Positions 56,122 to 64,000 of a DNA stretch of 64,000 nt are shown piece by piece. Below the pieces are notes generated by a model. That model ran no database searches. It saw only the letters and a list, made by a program, of their open reading frames with translations, and had not been told where the DNA came from. A program made the translations under genes and the position numbers. How positions within the stretch are numbered: the first letter of the stretch is position 1; each line of letters starts with the position of its first letter. Source of the DNA: Siphonodentalium dalli (taxonomy: Eukaryota > Mollusca > Scaphopoda > Gadilida > Siphonodentaliidae); assembly GCA_032622095.1 (NCBI GenBank), contig CP136068.1, forward strand, positions 58,364,025-58,428,024. Direction: 5' to 3'.

Positions 56122-56650
56122 AGATAAATTACATTTAAGATGATATGGCAACAAGCATTAGGTGCTTATATAGAGCAATCTCCGCATGGTGAATTGAGCT
56201 TTATTATTACATATGTATCTTTATTGCATCCATTAAATGGAACAGTAGACAACACGGGACAACACACATAAGTGCAATAACATGAAACACGGAACATATA
56301 ACATGAACATATAAACATAAACACACTGAACATTGTCAGTGTCTGCACAGATCACATATACAAACTCCGCTATATCTGTAGCGAGTTGAAGGTTGTTCAA
56401 GTTTGTATATGTTGTAGTATCATGACATTTATGGCTATCCCATTTAACCCCGCTGAGTTGCGGAGCTGTCATTCTCTTCACCCCTGCCCATTCAGATTAT
56501 TGATGATCCCGATTGGTTCAAGTATATAATTATAGTATGGGGTCTGATAACCATGCCACAGATTAACGTATGTTCAGTCCATGCGATATACCTCGGTACA
56601 CCAGAGAGTGAGCTTGTGTAGCCTTTGTCGAGACTATATATAGGCGTAGA
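56122..56650. other. Intergenic, nothing recognised
   Basis: Two minus-strand open frames overlap here but show no motif. The composition has ACATGAACATATAAACATAA-type simple repeats. Confidence 0.45.
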
Positions 56651-56654
56651 CGGT

Positions 56655-57133
56655 ATCTATCTGTCTATGGATTTAAACTCATTGCGATTATGATAGCCTT
56701 TTGTCTATTGATTTAAACTCATTGTGATTCGGGTTGCGTTGTGTCTATGGATTTTAAATCATTGTGATTCTGGTATCCGTGTGTCTATGGATTTAAACTC
56801 ATTGCGATTGTGATAGCCTTTTGTCTATGGATTTAATATCATTGTAATTCTGGTAGCCTTGTATCTATGGATTTTAAATCATTGTGGTTGTGGTATCTGT
56901 GTGTCTATGGATTTAATATCATTGTAATTCTGGTAGCCTTGTGTCTATGGATTTAATATTATTGCGATTCTGGTATCCATGTGGCTATAGATTTAATATC
57001 ATTGTGATTCTGTTTGCAGCGTGTCTATGGATTTAATATGATAGTGATTCTGGTAGCCTTGACAATCAATTTAAATAATAATTGTGTGGCTATGGATTTA
57101 AAATCATTGTAATTCTGGCAGAGGATTGGCTAT
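56655..57133 (+). repeat. 40-bp minisatellite
   Basis: About 11-12 tandem units of GTGTCTATGGATTTAATATC followed by ATTGTGATTCTGGTAGCCTT, each 40 bp, with moderate divergence. Confidence 0.9.
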
Positions 57134-57308
57134 GGACAAGCCTTGAAATAGTGTGTCTGTCATTTGCAGAATGAGGTCCCCAGAGGGCTAGCATCACCAA
57201 ATTCACCCTCTGGGGACCTCATTCTGCTTACACCTCAGCAGAATGAGGTTCCCAGAGGGTGAATTTGGTGATGCTAGCCCGATGACAGACACGCTATTTC
57301 AAGGCTTG
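57134..57308. repeat. Hairpin MITE family J, copy 6, inserted in the minisatellite
   Basis: CAAGCCTTGAAATAGTGTGT at the left is inverted at the right as CACGCTATTTCAAGGCTTG. GCTATGGA lies on both sides and would be an 8-bp target duplication, but the host minisatellite also contains GGCTATGGAT. The interior is shortened relative to the copy at 44255. Confidence 0.8.
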
Positions 57309-57565
57309 GCTATGGATTTTAAATAGTTGTGATTCTGCTAGCCATGTGTCATGCATTTTAAATAGTTGTGATTCTGCTGCCATGTGTCATGTGATTCTGC
57401 TAGCCGTGTGTCATGTGATTCTGCTAGCCGTGTGTCATGTGATTCTGCTAGCCGTGTGTCATGTCATTCTGCTAGCCGTGTGTCATGTGATTCTGCTAGC
57501 CGTGTGTCATGTCATTCTGCTAGCCGTGTGTCATGTGATTCTGCTAGCCGTATGTCATGGAATTG
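57309..57565 (+). repeat. 24-bp minisatellite derived from the 40-bp unit
   Basis: Two long units (GTGATTCTGCTAGCCATGTG, TCATGCATTTTAAATAGTT) lead into about eight units of TGTCATGTGATTCTGCTAGC, CGTG. The unit is 24 bp, a multiple of three, so it is open in several frames; these are not genes. Confidence 0.9.
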
Positions 57566-58180
57566 GTGCTCTTGTTAATTGCATTCTCATTGGTTTATAG
57601 CAATGTTTGTTAACAAATGAAATGTTTATATGTATAAATTGTCTATTAAATTTTACCAAGCTATTTTGACTGGAAATTATCTTATTAGACCAATTAAGTT
57701 TTGGTTATTCAGAAGCAGGGTTCATGCTGGCCCAAAAATTCATTTGGCCAATTTTTTGCCATTTCTTATTTTTTTGGGCCTTTTTTCCAAAACTTTGGCC
57801 AAATTGAAAAAATATAAATGATGAGCCACCAAAGCCCTTGTAACAGTTCCAGTTTATATATCTACCAGGTACCTATTCACTTTGGTGCTTTCTGTATTAA
57901 AGCCTATCTCATAGTCTCCAATGTGTACATAAATAAAACAATTGCAAATCTGTTGTGCGTTGCATGTATTTCCATAGCGGCCACTGCCCAGCTCCTATAA
58001 TTGAAAGTAATTAACATGTGTTTGTTCTTGATTATATAATTTTAATTATGATTCAATTTGTAACATGGGCATGTATCCTATTCAAGTTTTATCAAATTCT
58101 TGGTTCCATATCTCCATTAATCTGTTAGAAACAATTTGGTATTGATTAATTAATCATTTACTTTTGAATCAGGTTTATTT
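57566..58180. other. No gene recognised
   Basis: AT-rich, with TTTGGCCAATTTTTTGCC-like runs. No repeat landmark until the tandem core begins near 58180. Confidence 0.45.
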
Positions 58181-58620
58181 TACTCTTTGTATGACTAAAT
58201 CCTGTGGCACACTCTAAAGTTCACATATCTCATACAATCGTCACCAAACTTCATGTTGACCTCTTGGGTGACTTCAGGGTGACCTCTAGATGGGAGCCAT
58301 CAATTGTTTCCGATATTTGTTAAAAAACATGGCTGCCAGCAGCCATCTTTGATTTCAAATGTGAATCCATCGGCTCAGCCACCAGCCTGCATTTATTGGA
58401 GAATTGTTTTGAAAATATGCAGGCATGTTTAGGATCAACTCTAAATGGGAGCCATCGTATTTGAACAATTTTCAATGAAAAACATGGCCGCTGGCAGACA
58501 TCTTGTATTTTACTCTTTACATGACTAAATCCACTGACACACCCTACATCCCTCATCCGATTATCACCACACTTTATATGGATCTTCATGGTGACTTCTA
58601 GATGGGAGCCATCAATTTTT
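58181..58620 (+). repeat. Older AGCTCAAC-family core, left part
   Basis: Monomers of the diverged subtype (GGCACACTCTAAAG, CCTCTAGATGGGAGCCATCA, AAAAACATGGCTGCCAGCAG). The array is interrupted at 58620 by a younger element and continues at 59843. Confidence 0.75.
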
Positions 58621-59842
58621 AGCTCAACTTACTTTTGTAAGTTTGAGCTATTGCCATGGCTTGGCGTTCGTGTGTCCGTCAACAATTTCCTTTGGCGCGG
58701 GCTACAGGTCGTACCTTTGGTCTGATCTTTATGAAATTTTGCATGAATGTTGACATTGACATGTAGATGGGAACGAGTCATTTTGGGGTCATTCGGCCAA
58801 AAAACATGGCCGCTGGTGGCCATCTTGGATTTCAAAATTCAATCCATTGGCGCGGGCTACAGGTCGTACTGTTCGTTTGATCATCATGAAATTTGTCATG
58901 GATGTTAATATTGACATGTAGATGGGAACGAGTCATTTTGGGGTCGTTCGGCCAAAAAACATGGCCGTCAGCAGCCATCTTGGATTTTACTCTTTGCATG
59001 ACTAAATCATTTGGCGCAGGCTACAGGTCGTAGTTTTGATCGGAACTTCATGAAATTTGTCATGGATGTTAACAATGACATGTAGATGGGAACGAGTGAT
59101 TTTGGGGTTGTTCGGCCAAAAAAAAAGGCCGCCAGCAGCCATCTTGGATTTTACTCTTTGCATGACTAAATCCTTTTGGCGCGGGCTACAGGTCGTACCT
59201 TTGGTCTGATCTTTATGAAATTTGTCATGAATGTTGACATTGACATGTAGATGGGAACGAGTCATTTTGGGATCATTCGGCCAAAAAACATGGCTGCTGG
59301 TGGCCATTTTGGATTTCAAAATTCAATCCATTGGCGCGGGCTACAGGTCGTACTGTTCGTCTGATCATTATGAAATTTGTCATGGATGTTAATATTGACA
59401 TGTAGATGGGAACGAGTCATTTTGGGGTCGTTCGGCCCAAAAAACATGGCCGCTGGCAGCCATTTTAGATTTTACTCTTTGCATGACTAAATCCTTTGGC
59501 GCAGGTTACAGCCTGTACAGGTCGTACCTTTGATCAGATCATTATGAGATTTGTAAAGGCTGTAGATGGGAACAAGTCATTTTGGGGTAATTCGGAAAAA
59601 AACATGGCTGCCGGTGGCCATTTTAGAATTTACTCTTTGCATCAATAAATCCTTTGTCACACCATAATCACCACATCCCTGATCCGATCATTATGAAACC
59701 TGTTATGAATGTTGATATTGACATGAACATCTAGTCTTACTTAGACATTTCAATTAGCACTTTTCCTATTCCTCCATTTACTGTCGACCATTAAATTATT
59801 CCCCTACCTAAGTTGAGCTACAGTGTCATTGACACTTTCATT
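58621..59842 (+). mobile_element. Pearl-like AGCTCAAC-family element, copy 2
   Basis: The 5' hairpin AGCTCAACTTACTTTTGTAA/GTTTGAGCTATTGCC is followed by a GTGTCCGTC tract. Seven monomers carry GGGCTACAGGTCGTACCTTT, CATGTAGATGGGAACGAGTC and AACATGGCCGC. The 3' end is CTAAGTTGAGCTACAGTG, TCATTGACACT, TTCATT. It is inserted in an older core of the same family (GGGAGCCATCAATTTTT on the left, a T run and AAAAACATGGCTGCC on the right). Confidence 0.85.
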
Positions 59843-60300
59843 TTTTTTATTTGTAGAAAAACATGGCTGCCAGTGGCCATTTTTGATTTTATAAATTTTT
59901 CGGCACACCCTACAGGCCACATCCCTCATCAGATCGTCACCAAACTCTGTATGGATCTTCAGGGTGACCTCTAGGAGCCATCGATTATTTCCGAAATTCG
60001 TAAAAAAAAACATGGCGGCCATCTTGGATTTTACTCTTTCCTGACTAAATACTTTGGCACACCCTACAGGCCAGATCCTCATCCAATCATCACCAACTTC
60101 ATATGGATCCTCGGGGTGACCTCTAGATTGGAGCCATCAATTATATCCAAAATTGGTTATAAAACATGGCTGCCAGCAGCCATCTTGGATTTCAAATTTG
60201 AATCTAATTCGGCACACCCTGCAGCCCACATTTATTGGTGAAATGTTTGAAATGAAAATAATTTTCTCTACACAATACAAGAACTTTACTGTAACTTTTT
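59843..60300 (+). repeat. Older AGCTCAAC-family core, right part
   Basis: Continues the diverged subtype after the insertion, with AAAACATGGCTGCCAG, GGCACACCCTACAGGCC and GGTGACCTCTAG. No 3' terminus is seen. Confidence 0.75.
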
Positions 60301-60316
60301 GGCTTTCCTTATTATT

Positions 60317-62737
60317 AGCTCAACTTTACTTTGTAAAGTTTGAGCTATTGCCATGGCTTTTGTCGTCCGTCGTCCGTGTGTGCGTGTGTACGTAAGGCGT
60401 CAACAATGCAGGCTACAGGTCGTACCTTTGGTTGGATCATTATGAAATTTGTCATAGCTGTTGACATCAACATTTAGACCAGAATGATTAATTTTGGGGT
60501 CATTCGGAAAATAAACATGGCCGCCAGTGGCCATCTTGGATTTCAAAATTCAAACCATTAGCACGGGCTACAGGCCGTACTGTTTGTCTGATCATCATGA
60601 AATTTGTCATGGATGTTAATATTGACATGTAGATGGGAACGAGTAATTTTGGGATCCAGCAGCCATCTTGGATTTTACTCTTTGTATGACTAAATTCTTT
60701 AGCACGGGCTACAGATCGTACTTTTAGTCTAATCATCATAAAATTTGTCAAGAATGTTAATAATGACATGTAGATGGGAACGAGTCATTTTGGGGTCATT
60801 CGGCCAAAAAACATGGCCGCCAGCAGCCATCTTGTATTTTACTCTTTGTATGACTAAATCCTTTAGCACGGGCTACGGGTCGTACCTTTAGTCTGATCAT
60901 CATAAAATTTGTCATGGCTGTTGAAATTGGAATGTAGATGGGAACGAGTCATTTTGGGGTCATTCGGACAAAAAACATGGCCGCCAGCAGCCATCTTGGA
61001 TTTCAAAATTTAATCCATTAGCACGGGCCACAGGTCGTACTGTTCGTCTGATCATCAAGAAATTTGTCATGGATGATAATATTGACATGTAGATGGGAAC
61101 GAGTAATTTTGGGGTCATTCGGCCAAAAAATATGGCCGCCAGCAGCCATCTTGGATTTACTCTTTGTATGACTAAATACTTTAGCACGGGCTGCAGGTCC
61201 TACTTTTAGTCTGATCATCATAAAATTTGTCAAGAATGTTAATAATCACATGTAGATGGGAACGAGTCATTTTGGTGTCATTCGGCCGTAAAACATGGCC
61301 GCCAGCAGCCGTCTTGGATTTTACTCTTTGTATGACTAAATCCTTTAGCACGGGCTACAGGTCGTACCTTTAGTTTGATCATCATAAAATTTGTCATGGC
61401 TGTTGATATTGGAATGTAGATGGGAACGAGTCATTTTGGGGTCATTCGGACAACAAACATGGCCGCCAGTGGCCATCTTGGATTTCAAAATTTAATCCAT
61501 CAGCACGGGCCACAGGTCGTACTGTTTGTCTGATCATCATGAAATTTGTCATGGATGATAATATTGACATGTAGATGGGAACGAGTAATTTTGGGGTCAT
61601 TCGGCCAAAAAACATGGTCGCCAGCAGCCATTTTGGATTTTACTCTTTGTATGACTAAATCCTTTAGCACGGGCTACAGGTCGTACCTTTAGTCTGATCA
61701 TCATAAAATTTGTCACGAATGTTAATAATGACATGTAGATGGGAACGAGTCATTTTGGGGTCATTTGGTCAAAAAACATGGCTGCCAGCAGCCATCTTGG
61801 ATTTTACTCTTTGTATGACTAAATCCTTTAGCACGGGCTACAGGTCGTACATTTAGTCTGATCATCATAAAATTTGTCATGGCTGTTGAAATTGAAATTT
61901 AGATAGGAACGAGTCATTTTGGGGTCATTTGGACTAAAAAGATGGCCGCCAGCAGCCATCTTGCATTTAAAAATTTAATCCATTAGCACCGGCCACAGTT
62001 CGTACTGTTTGTCTGATCATCATGAAATTTGTCATGGATGTTAATATTGACATGTAGATGGGAACGAGTAATTTTGGGGTTATTTGGCCAAAAAATATGG
62101 CCGCCAGCAGCCATCTTGGATTTTACTCTTTGTATGACTAAATCCTTTTAGCACGGGCTACAGGTCGTACCTTTAGTCTGATCATCATTAAATTTGTCAT
62201 GGCTGTTGAAATTGGAATGTAAATGGGAACGAGTCATTTTGGGGTCATTCGGACAAAAAACATGGCCGCCAGCGGCCATCTTGGATTTCAAAATTTAATC
62301 CATTAGCACGGGCCACAGGTCGTACTTTTCGTCTGATCATCATGAAATTTGTCATGGATGTTAATATTGACATGTAGATGGAAACGAGTAATTTTGGGGT
62401 CATTTGGCGAAAAAACATGGCCGCCAGCAGCCATCTTGGATTTTACTCTTTGTATGACTAAATTCTTTAGCATGGGCTACAGGTCGTACCTTTAGTCTGA
62501 TCGTCATAAAATTTGTCATGGATGTTAACGATGACATGTAGATGGGAACGACTCATTTTGGGGTCATTCGGCCGAAAACATGGCCGCCAGCAGCCATCTT
62601 GGATTTAACTTTTCTCTTCATGTCTATAAACTAGTATTAGACATTCAACTTTCCACATTCCTAATCGCTCCATTGACTGTAATACATTAAATTATTCCCT
62701 TTCCAAGTTGAGCTACAGTGTCATTGACACTTTCATT
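60317..62737 (+). mobile_element. Pearl-like AGCTCAAC-family element, copy 3, with homogenised higher-order repeat
   Basis: The 5' hairpin AGCTCAACTTTACTTTGTAA/AGTTTGAGCTATTGCC is followed by GTCGTCCGTCGTCCGTGTGT. About thirteen well-conserved monomers follow. Monomer A (GGATTTCAAAATTTAATCCA) recurs at 60531, 60991, 61473, 61956 and 62276, separated by two B-type monomers, giving a repeat of about 483 bp that loses one monomer at the end. The 3' end is AAGTTGAGCTACAGTG, TCATTGACACT, TTCATT. This is the youngest-looking copy in the window. Confidence 0.88.
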
Positions 62738-62775
62738 TATCATTCTATTCATTGCTCAGCAAAATATAGACTCCT

Positions 62776-62812
62776 TCCCAAGTTGAGCTGCAGTGTCATT
62801 GACACTTTCATT
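62776..62812 (+). repeat. Second 3' terminus of the AGCTCAAC family
   Basis: CCCAAGTTGAGCTGCAGTGT, CATTGACACTTTCATT repeats the 3' end 75 bp downstream of the first one, without its own core or 5' end. Confidence 0.85.
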
Positions 62813-63031
62813 TACGGAGTTATGGCCCTTTTTCGACTTAGAATTCACACATGCTGCAATAACTCAAACAAATTTTATCTGATCAGAACCATCTTTGGTA
62901 TATGAGTTTGTCTGCCCAAAATATAGATAAATTTTTAATATGGGTTTGATCAGATCTATGGCTCTTTTTCAAATTTAAAAAACAATTATTTTTTTTATTT
63001 TTGAATTTTTTTTAACCACCACTTAGCCAGG
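62813..63031 (+). repeat. Fragments of family G core and family H 3' region
   Basis: GAGTTATGGCCCTTTTTCG, ACTTAGAATTCACACATGCT and TTTGGTATATGAGTTTG form one monomer of the family G type. AACCACCACTTAGCCAGGTG follows, the family H 3' motif, at the LINE junction. Confidence 0.6.
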
Positions 63032-64000
63032 TGAATTTATTAAGACATTAGCCTTGCCCATATTGACACATTGCTTGACAGTTTTACCATCACCATCTCA
63101 AGAAATTATAGATAAAACACAAAAATTTCTTTTCCAATTCCTGTGGTCAGGAAAACCAGATAAAATAAAAAGAAATGTGATGATTAATAACATGGAAGAA
63201 GGGGGTCTAAAATTCCCACACATCTCTTCTTTTTGTAATGCATTGAAAATGACATGGATTAAAAAGATCTTAGATCCTGAAATTGAAACAAGCTGGAAAA
63301 CATTACTAGTTGATGACTTAGAACCATTTGGTGGTCCCAAGATATGGCACCTTCACAAAGAAGGTCTCATAAGAGTGAGCAAAACTCTCAATTCCTTTTG
63401 GAAAGAAATTTTTAATAGTTGGGCCTTGTTAGATCAGAAATCTACCACAACCCCTGATGTTTTATGTGAGCCACTTCATCTCAACACAAGCATCCTCATA
63501 AACAATAAACTATTTTTCAACAAGCTCTGGATTAAAAAGGGTATTTACTTTGTGAATGATCTCCTGAATGAAGACTCAGGTATTTTGGGATATGAAAACT
63601 TCTGTAGACAATATGATATAAGTACTCCTTTCACCACCTATCAGGGTCTTCTTTCAGCTCTACCACATGCATGGAAATCGTATGCTAGGGAAAACCGGGC
63701 ACTTCGCACCGTGACCACACAAAATATGGAGATTTTAAAGAAATGTGACAAGGCATGTAGAACGTTTTATCCACTTTTTGTGGAATATGTAGCCAGCTCT
63801 CCAAACATATCACAAAGTAAATGGGAAGAGAGGTTAGATGGAGAGCTCTCCCCTACAGAATGGAGAAATATATATACAAACACTAAAAAAATTACAAATG
63901 ATACTAGTCTCTTATCTTTCCAATTTAAAATAACTCACAATATTTTATACACAAACACAAAACTCATGAAATGTAAATTATCAGAAACAGAAATGTGTAG
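63032..64000 (+). CDS. L1/Tx1-like LINE ORF2, C-terminal part, open to the window edge
   Basis: One frame starting with the GAA codon at 63033 is free of stops for about 322 codons to the window end. It begins EFIKTLALPILTHCLTVLPS and contains the block FLFQFLWSGKPDKIKR, followed by EEGGLKFPHISSFCNALKMT, WIKK. This LPK..H..TVLPSP, F.WNGK..KIKR, GGLK.P order is typical of the region after the reverse-transcriptase domain in L1/Tx1-type LINEs. The element is 5'-truncated at about 63032, right after the family H motif AGCCAGGTG. No frameshift is seen, so the insertion is recent. The frame has no stop because the window ends first. Confidence 0.82.

Noticed and set aside
57346-57600. 84-codon frame made of an eight-residue repeat (CHVILLAV)
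   Set aside because: The 24-bp minisatellite is a multiple of three and lacks stops, so it is open in more than one frame. No start context or domain.
58320-61233. Many minus-strand frames beginning MKSKMA with H(L)HVNVNIHDKFH
   Set aside because: Translations of the AGCTCAAC-family monomers, each broken at monomer boundaries.

Overview
The window is eukaryotic and repeat-rich, and it most likely comes from a bivalve mollusc. It has spliced exons with GT-AG introns, is AT-rich, and is full of bivalve-type non-autonomous elements. These elements have a 5' hairpin, a GTCC/ACGG microsatellite, a tandem core of about 160 bp and a 3' hairpin, the plan described for bivalve pearl elements, oyster HINEs and Drosophila DINE-1/Helentron derivatives. 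A scallop-like source is a guess only. There is no prokaryotic organisation, no CRISPR array and no operon.

The only confidently recognised host gene is EI24 (etoposide-induced 2.4 / PIG8, the EPG-4 family) on the + strand. Its last four coding exons lie at 10968-11084, 28715-28826, 43324-43510 and 44556-44700. They read in one frame across all junctions and give 186 C-terminal residues and a TAG stop. The 5' exons lie upstream of the window. The introns (17.6, 14.5 and 1.0 kb) hold much of the repeat content.

Layout: 0.4-5.4 kb is a degenerate tandem core split by two hAT-type elements with 8-bp target duplications. 5.4-8.8 kb is an L2-like LINE holding three pearl-like elements nested inside one another. 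9.5-10.7 kb is pearl-like family D. Intron 1 (11.1-28.7 kb) has a 974-bp templated duplication, hairpin MITEs, an AGCTCACCTG-family element, and a DIRS-like retrotransposon cut in two by a family D element. Intron 2 (28.8-43.3 kb) opens with a 5.9-kb giant inverted repeat starting 93 bp after the splice donor. It continues with a pearl-like element that appears to have captured an antisense 28S rRNA 3' end, a dead L2-like LINE, and an AGCTCAAC-family element. Exon 3 ends in a 67-bp tandem duplication that copies its own splice donor three more times. Downstream of EI24 (44.7-64 kb) are a second DIRS-like remnant split by a compound pearl-like insertion, a third hAT element, minisatellites, two AGCTCAAC-family elements with higher-order tandem repeats, and the open reading frame of a 5'-truncated L1/Tx1-like LINE running off the right edge.

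The best candidates for something new are the giant foldback, the rRNA capture, and the zero-target-duplication insertions. For the insertions, empty sites can be read directly from paralogues or from restoration of a reading frame. They show what these pearl-like elements are, where they insert, and that one may have carried a 274-bp passenger. All family assignments come from reading motifs; no database search was made.
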